A stretch of 64,000 bases of DNA from Rugamonas apoptosis (GCF_014042355.1 NZ_JACEZU010000006.1:1-64000), one strand, 5' to 3'. Shown: positions 37,529-49,405, counted from the first letter of the stretch. Numbers and translations are program-made. The notes: generated from the sequence alone by a model not told the origin.

Positions 37529-37732
37529 CTATTGATGCGTGCGCGGCAGCAGCTCCCGCAGGGCCGCCTCATAGGCGTTGCGGGCCGTCTGGAACACCGC
37601 CAGCTGCGAGTGCAACTGCGTCATCTGGGCGTCGACGAAACGCAGGCTGGTCACTTGGTCCTGCGCCGCCGCGCTCAGATCACTGACGCGATAGCTCACG
37701 CCGTCGACCGTCACTTCCTGTTCTTCATGCAT
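37529..37732 (-). CDS. Small DUF6447-like protein at the end of the type I secretion operon
   Basis: The 67-residue protein starts with a short beta segment (EVTVDGVSYRVSDLS) and continues as a helix with heptad-like spacing. This resembles DUF6447, a family found beside bacterial type I exporters. GGGAAA precedes ATG 37732; an ATG five codons upstream (37747) is possible. It begins about 20 bases behind the TolC-like gene and should be co-transcribed. A role in secretion is inferred from position only. Confidence 0.65.
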   Translation of the reverse strand: MHEEQEVTVDGVSYRVSDLSAAAQDQVTSLRFVDAQMTQLHSQLAVFQTARNAYEAALRELLPRTHQ

Positions 37733-37753
37733 CGCGCTGTTTCCCATGCCGAC

Positions 37754-39109
37754 TCAACGGAAATAGCTGGCCGCGTCGCGTACATCGTCGGCGCCCAACG
37801 TGCCTGCCGCCGAGCGCAAGCGCAACAGCGATTGGAGGTAGGTGTAGCGCGCTTGTGCCAAGTCGCGCTTGCTGGTGTAGAGCTGCTGCTGAGCGTTGAG
37901 CAAGTCGAGGTTGATGCGCACCCCGCCCTTAATGCTTTGCTCGGTGGCCTTGACCAGCAACTGTGCCGACTCCACCGCGCGATCCAGCGCGACGATACGG
38001 GCCATGCCGCTGTTAACCAGTCCGAACTGCTTGCCCACTTCCACCATCACCTTGGCCGTGCGCAGGTCGAGCTCGGCGCGCGCCTTCTCCAGTCCGGCCG
38101 CTGCCTGGCGCGTGGACGCGCTGACCGCGCCCCCCGAATACAGCGGGATGTTGATCTGCACGCCGATGCTGCGCGACGTCGCATCCTGGTTCAGCGTGGT
38201 CAGGGTGTCGGACTTGGTCTTGCTCAGGCTGCTGACTAGGTCGATGCGCGGCGTGTGGCCGGCGCGATTCTTGTTCACTTCCTGCACGCTGGCCTCGATC
38301 GCATAGCGCTGCGCCTGCAAATCGGGATTGTGTTCGAGCGCAAGTGCCTTCCAGTCGCCCAGCGCGGCTGGCTGCAGTGGCTGCACATGGAAGCTGTCAC
38401 CAAGCATCTCCACTGACGGCACGGCTTCGCCCACGATGGCAGCTAGCGCGGCCATCGACGATTGCTGGTTGTCCAGCGACTCGATCAGTTGCGCTTCCGA
38501 CAGTTGCAGCCGGGCCTGGGTTTCCAGCATGTCGGTGCGAGTGCCCTCGCCTTTCTCGAACAGGCGTTCATTGGTCCGGTACTGCTCCTGCTGGGCGTCG
38601 CGCTGGGCGCGCGCCAGCGCCACCTGCTCGGCGCTCAACGCGGCGTCGAAGTAGGTGCCGGCCAGTCGCACCACCAGCTCCTGGCCCGCGCTGGAAAACT
38701 GCGACGCGGCGTACTGGCTTTGCGCCACACCCTGCTTGTAGCGGGCCAGTGCGTCCAGGCTGAACAGCACTTGGCGCAGTTGCAGGGCGTCGGCATGGCT
38801 GTAGTACACCGGATGCGTGGTCGAGATCTGGCCGAACCCATTGGGCGCCGTCAAGTCCGCTCGGTTCTTATTGGCCGTGTAATTGGCCGAGAGCTGCGGC
38901 AGCATGCCGCTGCGGCCCAGCGCTTTGTACTCGGCGCCGCTCAGGCTGTCCTGGTAGGCTTCGCGATAGGTCGGGTCGTTGTGCAAGGCCGCATCATAGG
39001 CTTGCACCAGGTCCATCGCGCATGCGGCAGGATGATACAGTACCACCGCCGCCCCCACTGCGGCCGCCATCGTCTTCAACAAGGCGCCGCATGTCAGTAT
39101 TGGTCGCAC
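37754..39109 (-). CDS. TolC-family outer-membrane channel of a type I secretion system
   Basis: The 451-residue precursor has a signal peptide (about 1-30, ending AACA) and two OEP repeats with the periodic 'DLVQAYDAALHNDPTYREA' and 'NPDLQAQRYAIEASVQEVNK' helices. The GTG at 39109 is chosen because GGAGG lies seven bases upstream; a TTG at 39115 overlapping the hlyD-like stop is the alternative. It provides the outer-membrane duct for the ABC/HlyD pair immediately upstream. Confidence 0.93.
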   Translation of the reverse strand: MRPILTCGALLKTMAAAVGAAVVLYHPAACAMDLVQAYDAALHNDPTYREAYQDSLSGAEYKALGRSGMLPQLSANYTANKNRADLTAPNGFGQISTTHPVYYSHADALQLRQVLFSLDALARYKQGVAQSQYAASQFSSAGQELVVRLAGTYFDAALSAEQVALARAQRDAQQEQYRTNERLFEKGEGTRTDMLETQARLQLSEAQLIESLDNQQSSMAALAAIVGEAVPSVEMLGDSFHVQPLQPAALGDWKALALEHNPDLQAQRYAIEASVQEVNKNRAGHTPRIDLVSSLSKTKSDTLTTLNQDATSRSIGVQINIPLYSGGAVSASTRQAAAGLEKARAELDLRTAKVMVEVGKQFGLVNSGMARIVALDRAVESAQLLVKATEQSIKGGVRINLDLLNAQQQLYTSKRDLAQARYTYLQSLLRLRSAAGTLGADDVRDAASYFR

Positions 39110-39111
39110 GC

Positions 39112-40475
39112 TCAATCCTCCGTCATCGACGTTTTGGCACGGTCAAAGACCGGTTTCAACAGGTAGCTCATCATCGACCGCTCGCCCGTCTTCACGAACA
39201 ACTCGACCGGCATACCCGCCTGTATCGTCAACTTCTTGGCCGTGATCAGCTTCAAGCCTTCGGCGGACACTTTGGCGCGTATCTTGTAGTACGGTTGTCC
39301 CGTGCGCTCGTCCTGGGTGCGGTCCGCCGACACTTGGGTCAACACACCCGGGATATGGGGCGTGGTGTTGGTATTAAATGCGGAGAAAATCAGTTCGACT
39401 GGCATACCCACCTTGACTTTGTCGATCAAGTTGATGGCCAGCTGGGCCTCGACGATCAACGGATCGTCAGCAGGCACCACGTCCATCATGCGGAAACCTG
39501 GCGCCACCACGCCGCCCTTGGTGAATACGCTAAGGCCCACCACCGTCCCATCGACCGGCGCCTTGACATCCACATTGTCCATCTCGAATTTCTGTGCATG
39601 CAAACGGCCCTCGGCCACTTCCGCATCACGCTGCGCATCGGCCAGCAGCGAGTTCACTTCCTTTTGATACTCCTGCGAACGTTGCGTACGGCGCAAGGTG
39701 ATTTCAGCGATTTGCCGCTGGGTGCGCCCAATATTGCCCGTATCTTCGGCGATCGCACCCAGCAACTGCGAATAGCTGCGCTCGGCGTCCAGCAAGCGGC
39801 TGCGCGGTACATAACCATCCTTGGCCAGGTCACGCAAATTGTCCAGTTGCTCTTTCAGGAAGACCACCTGGTCTTTCTTGCTGGCGCGTGACGCCTCCAG
39901 ACCCTGCAACTGACTACTCAAACCGGCGATATTCTCCTCATAGGCCGCCAGTTCGTTATGCACCGACATCTCGCGCGAGGTGATCAACAAATTCTGCGAT
40001 GCCATCGCCTGCGCCACCACTGGTTCATTGCGCTCGGCCAGCAGCGCCTCCGGGTAACTAATGACAGCCTTGCCCTGTCGTTCTGCCTGCAGCCGCGCAG
40101 CCGTTGCCGCCGCCGCTACGTACTGCGCATGGGCCATATCCAATTGCGCACGGGGTGCCACCGCATTCATGCGTACCAGCACCTGGCCTGCCTTGACCAC
40201 GTCGCCATCCTTGACGAGGATTTGCTCCACCGTGCCGCCCTGCTGGTACTGGATCGACTTGCGGTTGCCCTCCTTTGCCACGGTGCCGGACACGGGCACG
40301 CCCTTGTCGAGCGGGGCAAAAACTGCCCACAGTAGGAAACCGCCTACGCCCAGCAGCGTGATCAGCCAACCCAGTTTGCTATAAGCGCGGGCGTCCGTGT
40401 TCACTTCCAGCGGGGTGACGTCATGGGCGATCACCTCGGTGGCGTCAGTCGTTTGTTTCGATAAATTCTTCATCA

Positions 40476-40476
<1 letters not shown>
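39112..40476 (-). CDS. HlyD-family membrane-fusion protein (type I secretion)
   Basis: The 454-residue adaptor has one N-terminal membrane segment (about 30-50), a lipoyl/barrel-sandwich half, a long coiled-coil hairpin (about 110-290) and a C-terminal beta domain with 'VGMPVELIFSAFNT'. The final 'AGMPVELFVKTGERS', then MMSYLLKP, is the PrtE/RsaE/HlyD signature. Its ATG overlaps the stop of the ABC gene (TGATG). It links the exporter to the TolC-like channel. Confidence 0.94.
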
Positions 40477-42314
<1,838 letters not shown>

Positions 42315-42441
42315 GTCAATACGCGTTCGATTCAATAGTGTGAGGCGACGACGGAGCCAAAAGCGAAACGTCACCGTTTCGCAGCCCAGAACCACGCGAC
42401 CGGCAACTCGGATGGCCGGTAAAAATGGAGTCAGGCGTGAG

Positions 42442-42482
42442 ATTATAGAGCAATAGCCCAATAAAATGTGATGCTCATCACA
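42442..42482 (-). promoter_or_regulatory. Crp-type site and -10 box upstream of the secretion operon
   Basis: TGTGATGCTCATCACA (42467-42482) is an exact TGTGA-N6-TCACA site. A TATAAT box on the minus strand (42447-42442) follows it. With transcription starting at about 42433-42435, the site centre would be near -40, the position from which Crp activates class II promoters. This predicts cAMP-Crp activation of the exporter operon. Confidence 0.7.
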
Positions 42483-42568
42483 AAATATTAATCAAGGCGA
42501 GCGCCTCCACGATGGCGACAGACGCCATAGAACGACGCTGTTATCGCATGCGCGCCTACAAAGCAACA

Positions 42569-42606
42569 GCCCCGCGCGGTCAGGCTCGCACTTGGCCGCG
42601 CGGGGC
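42569..42606 (-). terminator. Strong hairpin terminator behind the 1201-residue cargo gene
   Basis: GCCCCGCGCGG (42569-42579) pairs with CCGCGCGGGGC (42596-42606). It lies 19 bases past the cargo gene's stop and upstream of the secretion operon promoter, which separates the two transcripts. Confidence 0.8.
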
Positions 42607-42624
42607 CGCTAGTCGTCGCCGGCG

Positions 42625-45600
42625 TTAGCCAATCAGCAGTGCGGCATGGTCAGCACTGAGCGAGGCATGGCTCAGGTCAACCAGGCCGATCAGCTTAACG
42701 ATCAGATCGGTGCCATTCAGGAACGCCACCTCCGTCGACGCGTAGACGTGCTGCACGATGTAGGTATTGCCGCCGAACTGGAACCAACCGATATCTCCCT
42801 GGTTGCTTCCCGTAACAACGGCGTTAGCGTAATCCTGGAAAATGGCCGTCGAGTCCAGCGCGACCTTCGTTTCGGCAAAGGTCACCGTGCCGACGGTGGC
42901 CAGGCCAATCATGTCGCCTGCGGTCGCGTCAGTGATGGTGACGTAGTTGTTGACGTTGGTCGACGGCGTCTGGATGACGAACAGATCATTGCCGGCACCA
43001 CCGGTCAACTTCACCCCATCGGCGGCGGCGATCAGCATGTCGGCGCCGGCGCCACCGATCACGGTGTCGCCGTTGTGGAGGGCATCGAGCACGTCGTCGC
43101 CGGCGCCGCCCTTGAGCACGGCGGCCGCGGCCGCGCCGGCCACCGTCGCCGCCTGCAGGTTGCCGGTCATGGCGCTGCCGTCGATCAGGGTCAGGGCCAC
43201 GTCGGACGGGTCGAGCCCCAGCAGCAGGTCGGCATTGCCGTCCAGGTGCACCGTCATGGCGGCCGCGTCGGTGATGATGATCGCGGCGTGCTGCACGCCG
43301 TAGCCGGTGCTGGTGACGTCAGTGTCGATTGCGCTGACATTGACCGTCTCCACGCCGACCACCGCCACCACATTGAACGCCACGTCGGCCGCCGTCACCT
43401 TGGCAATCACGTTGAAGCTGTCGGCCGTGCCGGTGGCGTCGCTCATGGTCACGGTGGTGCTGGTGGCCGCGCCCGTCAACTCCAGCGTGCCCGCGTTGGC
43501 CATGTGGGCGAGCGTCAGCGTGCCGCTGCCCACGCCGCCGGCGCTAGTCACATAGCTGATACCGTCCAGATTGGCCAGGTTCACGCTGTCGCTGGCGGCG
43601 TTGGCCACCGCACCCAGCTTGAGGTGCTCGAAACCCGTGATCTTCGCGCCGAACGCGCCGTCGGCCGAAGCGCTGGCCGCGTCGGCCGAGGCCATCGCCA
43701 GCGTGTCGGTGCCGGCACCGCCGTCGAGCACGGCGGTAGCGGAATGGGTGCCCGAGGCCAGCGCCAGCGTATCATCACCGGCGCCCAGCGACACCGCCTT
43801 GGTTGGGGCGGTGGTGGTCAGCGTGACCGTGTCCACGCCGCTGCCGCCCGTGTAGACGGCCTGGTTGGCGTCGATCGAGATCACGTTGGCGCCCACGGTG
43901 GCCGCAGCGTTGACGGTCTGCACCGTGGTGCCCGACGCGTCCATCGTCACGCCGGCGGCACCGGTCACGACTACGTCGCTCAGCTTGCCCAGCACCGAAT
44001 CGCTGAGGTCCACTGCCTTGCTGCCGGAAATATTGAGCGTCGCGACGCCGCCCGCATACAGCTTCACAAAAGAATCATCGCCCGTGGCGTCGATGTTCAG
44101 GGTGCCGTAGGTGGCGCCGAGGGTGACGGTGCTGGTGTAGTTGGCCAGGCCCACGCCATTCAAGCCCAGCGCCAGGGTGGTGGCGGCAGCATTGGTCACC
44201 GACACGTCCTCGTTGCTGTGGGCCAGGTTCAGGCTGGTCAGCGCGTCGGAGGTGATGGACGAGGCCGCGCCGATACCGTCCAGCGTCACGCTGGCCAGCT
44301 TGTCGGCGCCGTCGATGGCGCCGTTGATGGTCACGGCGCCACTGCGCACGCCCAGCACGCCTGTCTTGGCATCCACGTTTGTCAGACCGGCTGTCTTGTT
44401 GACGGCGGCCACATCGCCTGCGCTGGCCATGTCGTACACGGTGATCGGAGTGTGGCCGGTAACGGCGTTAGTTGCGGTCGCATCGACCGTAACGACGGTG
44501 CCGGTGGCGGTCACGGCGCCGGTGCCGTAGCTGCCCGAGAACACGCCCGTATAGCTGCCGCTGCCCGCTGGCGCGGCGCCGGCGACGGCGCCCCCGCTCA
44601 GGTTGGCGAAGGCGGCGGCAGCCTGCGCGGCCGTCAGCGCCTTGGTGGCCGTGAAGGTCAGGCCGCCCACCGTGACCGATTCGGTGGCCGCCATCGCGAC
44701 GAAGGTCACCGTGTCGACCTGCTTGACGCCCACCGTGGCCGGCACGGCGTCCACGGCCGACACTTCCGGTGTTTCCGTCACCGACACGCTGGTGGTGGCG
44801 GCGCCAGCCGTCACCGTCACGGCGCTTTGCACCACGGTGTGGCCGATGAGGGAGGTATCGGCGGCAGCGGCGGCGGCGGACGAGGTGGCCGTCTCATTGA
44901 TGGTGACAGTGGTGCCGCCCGTGACCTGGATCGCGCCGCGCACTACAGCCATGTCGGTGCCGGCATAAGCCTTGCCCACGGTGGTCACGCTGATGGCCCC
45001 GGAAGGCTGGTTGGTGGCGTCGCCGCCCTGGCCAATGTTGATGGTGCCAGTGGTCGCCTCGCCGGTCGTCAGGCTGACGCTGGTGCCGCCATCGATGCTG
45101 ATGTTGCCGCTCCCCTGGGCGCTGTGGCTGACTGACACGGCGCCTTTGCCCACAGTGGTGTAGCCCAGCGTCACGTTGGTGTTGGCGGCGGCCGTGCTCA
45201 CGGTCTGCGCCGCGCCACCGTTGAGGGAAATGGCGCCATCGGCGCCGGCCACGCTGATGGCGGTGGTGCCGGCTGCCGTCAGCGTGACGGCCTTGCCCTG
45301 CGTCAGCTTGAGCGAGGTCAGGCCGGTCCAGCCGGACACGTCGGCCGTCAGATTAACGGCAGAGCGCACCAGTGCGTTCTCGACGCCGGTCACGCTCAAG
45401 GAGCTGGGCAAGTCAGTGACGGCCGTGTTAGCCGGGCCGGCGCCGTTGACCACCTGCAGACTCAAGGTGTCCTTGCCCTGGCCGCCGTTGATGGTGTCGA
45501 GCGCGTTCAGGGTTGTTTTCTTGGCGCCGGTGGTGTCATCGATGACGGCATTGAAGTTGTCGTCACTGGAGCCGCCCACCTTGTCGATGGCCGTCGTCAG

Positions 45601-46230
45601 ATCCCACGTCTTCGCTTGCGCAGCGGCCGCCCCGCCCAACAGGGTGTTGAGAGTGGTAGTGATGGTGGTCTGGAAGGCGGTCGTATCCGTGGTGGAAGTG
45701 ACGGTGGACAGCATGGTGCGGGCAGACACGGCGGCGGTCGCCCCCTGGTAAGCCAGTATTTCATCCGTCGTGTCGATCGCATTTGTGAAATTGGTCGCGA
45801 TCGTGGTCTTCCTGGCCAACAAGGCCGCATCGATCAGGCCCTGCTCGGTCGTGTTGTTCATCGCCCCGAGCGCGATATTCAGCGCGGCCGCAGCCTTGCT
45901 CAGGCGACCGGCGTCGATCTCGCCGGCCCAGTACAGCAAGCCCGAGAAATTGGCATGCCGGTTCAGCACGTTGACGAACACGGCGTCGACGAACGCCAGG
46001 GTGTCGGTACCGTACAACGCGACAGATTCAGTGCTGGTGCCAAACGAATTTATCAGGGTCGACAGCGCCGCGTTGGTGGTGCTGGCGGTCAACAAGCCGC
46101 TGAGCGTGGTCGGCGCGTGCAGCGCGTCCAGCTGTGCCGAGACATTTTTCAGGCCAATCACATCGGCCGGGCGGCCGAAATAGGAGATGTAAATCTGCTG
46201 TACGAGGTCGTTGTAGTCTGCTGCGGCCAT
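42625..46230 (-). CDS. DUF4214/GGxGxD S-layer-like secreted protein A (1201 aa)
   Basis: The N-terminus carries a DUF4214 domain ('YNDLVQQIYISYFGRPADVI' and a second repeat near residue 90). A long Thr/Ala/Val-rich beta-repeat region follows. Near the end are calcium-binding GGAGDDVL, IGGAGADML and LTGGAGNDLF motifs, and the C-terminus is ...LLIG. There is no Sec signal peptide and I see no cysteine, which fits type I secretion. AAGGGAAG precedes ATG 46230. Its paralogue lies at 53420-57706 and the exporter operon is next door. It is probably a surface-layer or matrix protein; S-layer formation is inferred. Confidence 0.85.
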   Translation of the reverse strand: MAAADYNDLVQQIYISYFGRPADVIGLKNVSAQLDALHAPTTLSGLLTASTTNAALSTLINSFGTSTESVALYGTDTLAFVDAVFVNVLNRHANFSGLLYWAGEIDAGRLSKAAAALNIALGAMNNTTEQGLIDAALLARKTTIATNFTNAIDTTDEILAYQGATAAVSARTMLSTVTSTTDTTAFQTTITTTLNTLLGGAAAAQAKTWDLTTAIDKVGGSSDDNFNAVIDDTTGAKKTTLNALDTINGGQGKDTLSLQVVNGAGPANTAVTDLPSSLSVTGVENALVRSAVNLTADVSGWTGLTSLKLTQGKAVTLTAAGTTAISVAGADGAISLNGGAAQTVSTAAANTNVTLGYTTVGKGAVSVSHSAQGSGNISIDGGTSVSLTTGEATTGTINIGQGGDATNQPSGAISVTTVGKAYAGTDMAVVRGAIQVTGGTTVTINETATSSAAAAAADTSLIGHTVVQSAVTVTAGAATTSVSVTETPEVSAVDAVPATVGVKQVDTVTFVAMAATESVTVGGLTFTATKALTAAQAAAAFANLSGGAVAGAAPAGSGSYTGVFSGSYGTGAVTATGTVVTVDATATNAVTGHTPITVYDMASAGDVAAVNKTAGLTNVDAKTGVLGVRSGAVTINGAIDGADKLASVTLDGIGAASSITSDALTSLNLAHSNEDVSVTNAAATTLALGLNGVGLANYTSTVTLGATYGTLNIDATGDDSFVKLYAGGVATLNISGSKAVDLSDSVLGKLSDVVVTGAAGVTMDASGTTVQTVNAAATVGANVISIDANQAVYTGGSGVDTVTLTTTAPTKAVSLGAGDDTLALASGTHSATAVLDGGAGTDTLAMASADAASASADGAFGAKITGFEHLKLGAVANAASDSVNLANLDGISYVTSAGGVGSGTLTLAHMANAGTLELTGAATSTTVTMSDATGTADSFNVIAKVTAADVAFNVVAVVGVETVNVSAIDTDVTSTGYGVQHAAIIITDAAAMTVHLDGNADLLLGLDPSDVALTLIDGSAMTGNLQAATVAGAAAAAVLKGGAGDDVLDALHNGDTVIGGAGADMLIAAADGVKLTGGAGNDLFVIQTPSTNVNNYVTITDATAGDMIGLATVGTVTFAETKVALDSTAIFQDYANAVVTGSNQGDIGWFQFGGNTYIVQHVYASTEVAFLNGTDLIVKLIGLVDLSHASLSADHAALLIG

Positions 46231-46404
46231 TGTCTTCCCTTGGTAATTTTGAGTTATAGAGCCAACAGGCTGGCGACCGATGCTCCAGTGGTCACGCCAT
46301 CCAGGACGTGAGCGGCAATTATAAACGCTACCAAAAACCAAGTGTAATTGATAAACCAGCAACTATCAGTCATCTCGATACCGCCTCAGGGCCATCACAC
46401 TGCG

Positions 46405-48324
46405 TTACCGGTCGCGGCACTCCGGCGCCTGCCATCCCGTCAGCTGGCGCGATATCTCCTGTGTGTTCGCCGCTAGCAATACAGGGTCATACACCAGGTA
46501 ACGAAGGTTGCGATCATAGTCCAGCAGGTGCAACAATGCCTCATCCCTCCGACCAGCCTGCATCAACCGGACGAAATGGGTGGGGAAGTGTTCAACCTCA
46601 GCCAGCTTGGAATCGAGCTCCCCGACATTCGGCCTCACGGCTACCTCGCAGGGCACGCCTGCGTTAATGAAACGCTGGTACGCGGCCGCGAAGTCGTGGC
46701 CAAACCAGCGGCCGAAGACGACCCATTTGGTTGGGCGGGGATCAGCCTCAAGCAAGAAATAGCGCTGAGTGGTCGCCTCCTTGATCAGCGTGCCGTTGAC
46801 GAAGCCATGCAACAAGGCACTGCGGCCAAGCCGGATGAAGATGTCTTCCAACTCGGGGGGATTGGCGAAGTAGCGGCGTTTGGAGGCTGGACCTAAGGTC
46901 GCGTCAATGTCGTAGGCGCAGACCAGCTCCAGCAGTTCGCCGTCCTTGAACAGCGCGTCGACACCGACCACGTCACCGGCGATATGCCGCTGGGCCAGCA
47001 ACGGTTCGCTGAAGTCATGGGACGCGACAAACTGCAGGAACGCGGCTTCATCATGCAATATCCTGACGCCGGCGCCACCGTTTGAATAATTTTCCTTCAA
47101 CACGATCGGCAAGCCCAGCGACAGCAGCACTTCACTGGTCGCGTCCGCATTGTCCATACGAATGAACGCTGGCGATGCGATCGCATGATCGCGGCAATAT
47201 TCGGAGAAACCGACTTTACTGAGCACGGGCAACGCTTCGGCACGGCGCACCGGCAGCAGGTGCAGCAGCGCCCCAATGTTCTCGCGATAGATCTTCCAGA
47301 GGATAGGATCGTCGCCAATGATGATGGCATGGTAGGTGCCTGATGCGGCCAACTTCGCCAGTTGCGTCAGCAACGTATCCAGCGATTCGCCGGCGTTGAT
47401 CCAATGGTGATAGAAGCCGCTGGTCAAGGTGCGATTGAAGCTGGGGCACAACACGTGCACTTCACACCCTGCCTGCCTGAGCACGTAGGGCATCTCGACC
47501 AGCGTGCTCCAGTCAAACGTCACCAGCAGCACCTTGGGCGCGGTGGCGACAACCGGCATGGGCGCCGCGACTGCCGGCGACGCCGACCTGTCAGCAAGCC
47601 GCGCCATCTGTGCGCGCACCACCGCTTCGGCCCTGGCGGCGGCCAACTCCCGCAATGTCGCCACATGCTGCACTGACAGTAGCTGGCAATACGCCACCGC
47701 TAGCGCCCCTGCCCGACTAAGTTCCGCCAACGCCTCGGCCGGCAGGCGGCCCAGCGCCGCTTCGTCTATCCGGAACAAATCGGTGATATGGCGGGTGCCG
47801 GTCGGGGAAGGCAAGGCGATATGCCAGGGCTGTATCAACCCATGCTGATCCAGTAGCGCGCAAACGGCCACGGTGACAGCGCGGCTTTGTTCGCCACCGC
47901 GGAGCACCTCCAGGATGCCGGCCAGCGCCGGGCTGGGTTGTCCAGGCGCGACAAAAAACGGCTCGCCAGCTTCGTCGTCGTCGGCGAGACCAGCATCCTC
48001 ATCTATGCACAACAAACGCTGTCCATCGGCGGACGTCCCCAGCAGAAATGGGTAAGACTTGAAAGCGGCGGGAACGAATTTTCCCAGCCAACGCCCCGCG
48101 TTGTCGACCATCAAATTCTCGCCTGGGCGCAGACCCAGCATGGCGGCCGGCACGAAGCCACCTTCTTGCCTGACGAGGCACACGGGCAGCATCATCGCCA
48201 GATTCGGCAGCTCATCAGTTGCAAGGGTAACGAGCGCATCTTCTGCGGCAAAGCCGAAGTGAGCCCTTAGCCGCCAGCGCTGGCCGGCGTGGCGGTCATA
48301 GGAAACGGCATGTACGCTAGGCAT
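46405..48324 (-). CDS. SapC::ATP-grasp fusion protein
   Basis: The 639-residue protein has an N-terminal SapC-like domain (about 1-235) with the block 'FVPAAMLGLRPGENLMVDN', then GRWLGKFVPAAFKSYPF. After an Ala/Pro linker comes an ATP-grasp domain (about 263-570). It shows K410 in VLKENYSNGGAGVR with its glycine loop, 'QRHIAGDVVGVDALF', and the metal-site-like LLEADPRP. SapC takes its name from the Campylobacter surface-array locus, where it lies with a type I exporter. An ATP-grasp partner suggests ligation of an amine to a carboxylate. It lies 22 bases behind the sulfotransferase-like gene and upstream of cargo gene A. Substrate unknown. Confidence 0.8.
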   Translation of the reverse strand: MPSVHAVSYDRHAGQRWRLRAHFGFAAEDALVTLATDELPNLAMMLPVCLVRQEGGFVPAAMLGLRPGENLMVDNAGRWLGKFVPAAFKSYPFLLGTSADGQRLLCIDEDAGLADDDEAGEPFFVAPGQPSPALAGILEVLRGGEQSRAVTVAVCALLDQHGLIQPWHIALPSPTGTRHITDLFRIDEAALGRLPAEALAELSRAGALAVAYCQLLSVQHVATLRELAAARAEAVVRAQMARLADRSASPAVAAPMPVVATAPKVLLVTFDWSTLVEMPYVLRQAGCEVHVLCPSFNRTLTSGFYHHWINAGESLDTLLTQLAKLAASGTYHAIIIGDDPILWKIYRENIGALLHLLPVRRAEALPVLSKVGFSEYCRDHAIASPAFIRMDNADATSEVLLSLGLPIVLKENYSNGGAGVRILHDEAAFLQFVASHDFSEPLLAQRHIAGDVVGVDALFKDGELLELVCAYDIDATLGPASKRRYFANPPELEDIFIRLGRSALLHGFVNGTLIKEATTQRYFLLEADPRPTKWVVFGRWFGHDFAAAYQRFINAGVPCEVAVRPNVGELDSKLAEVEHFPTHFVRLMQAGRRDEALLHLLDYDRNLRYLVYDPVLLAANTQEISRQLTGWQAPECRDR

Positions 48325-48346
48325 AGGCAACAAGAAAGCGTGGAAA

Positions 48347-49405
48347 TTAACTCGGGGGCACCTGCGCAAAACGTTCCAGGTCCGCGATCGCAGGATAACG
48401 CGTGGCGGCGGCGGCAAACCATCGCTGTCCGCGCTCCACTTCCACCGCATCCATACGCAACACGTCGGCAATATCTTTCGCCCTGGTGGCGCCGTCGTAT
48501 TGCGTATCGGGACGCTTGGAATTTTGCCGCACCACCTCGCCCGTCACCAGGGTTAGTATCTGGTCCTGCGTGTAAGGCAAGCGTAGATGGTCCAGCAAGA
48601 CCGGTAGCGTCGCGGCATCGTGGAGAAGGTAATCGTCAAAGTCAACCCAAACCACCCGATCCGAACAATCGACAGCGGCGGCGGTCAACGTCAGCATCTC
48701 GGCGACCCAGCTCATGGCCGTGATTTCGCCGCGCGACATATCAAACAAACGCCAACTGTCGCAGTCCAGCAAACGATGCAAGCGCTGCAAGCGCGACGGC
48801 GCCTGGGCATATATATCATCCTGTCCCCAGCCCGCCTTGAAGATGGTGGCAAGAAATGCGGGGAGGCCGCTGTAGACAAACAACGCCCGTGGCGCGTGGT
48901 CTTGCGTCAAGATTCGCCGCGCCAAAACGTTGGTATAGCTGGTCGCCTTGATGACGACATCGTTTCCACCGCTGAACTGACGCGACAAGAAGGCCAGCGT
49001 GGCAGCGAAATAATTATCGAACTGCGCAGGCGAAACCCTGCTCTCGGGTACTGGCAGTTGGACATCAAGCTCGGCCAGCCAGCGCAACAGCAAAGGCTCA
49101 CGTAGGGACAAGACCCGGGGTGCCTGGCCGATCACTTTGGACAGCAGCGTCGAGCCGACGTGGCTGATATGGAAAATATAGCGGCTGCATGGCGGCGACA
49201 GCAGCGACGGCGCCACCCGGCAAAATTCAGCCAGGGTTAACTGAAATTGCGTCGTGTCGCTACGCCGAATCCGATGGTCCAGAAAGCCCGAATTGCGGTA
49301 ATCGTCTTCGCTCATTCGAACCAAGGTGATGCTGTCGCGCGCGCTGATCTGCAAAGGATACAGATCGGCCAGCAGCACCGATACCTGCCGCTCCGACGCG
49401 CTCAT
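48347..49405 (-). CDS. Sulfotransferase-like P-loop protein
   Basis: The 352-residue protein has a PAPS-loop-like 'FHISHVGSTLLSKVIGQ' at about 78-94 followed by LSLREP, the order seen in sulfotransferase-family proteins. A mid-region 'FVYSGLPAFLATIFKAGWG' could form the 3'-phosphate site. The rest is not diagnostic and the catalytic base cannot be named with certainty. It sits between the SapC::ATP-grasp gene and a 2OG oxygenase on the same strand. It could transfer sulfate to a protein or glycan, or be a non-sulfating relative. Confidence 0.65.
   Translation of the reverse strand: MSASERQVSVLLADLYPLQISARDSITLVRMSEDDYRNSGFLDHRIRRSDTTQFQLTLAEFCRVAPSLLSPPCSRYIFHISHVGSTLLSKVIGQAPRVLSLREPLLLRWLAELDVQLPVPESRVSPAQFDNYFAATLAFLSRQFSGGNDVVIKATSYTNVLARRILTQDHAPRALFVYSGLPAFLATIFKAGWGQDDIYAQAPSRLQRLHRLLDCDSWRLFDMSRGEITAMSWVAEMLTLTAAAVDCSDRVVWVDFDDYLLHDAATLPVLLDHLRLPYTQDQILTLVTGEVVRQNSKRPDTQYDGATRAKDIADVLRMDAVEVERGQRWFAAAATRYPAIADLERFAQVPPS

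Noticed and set aside
46231..46404. Search for a Crp-type site upstream of cargo gene A
   Set aside because: No TGTGA-N6-TCACA or close variant was found, so A is left out of the proposed regulon by direct evidence; it could be read from the upstream SapC::ATP-grasp gene.
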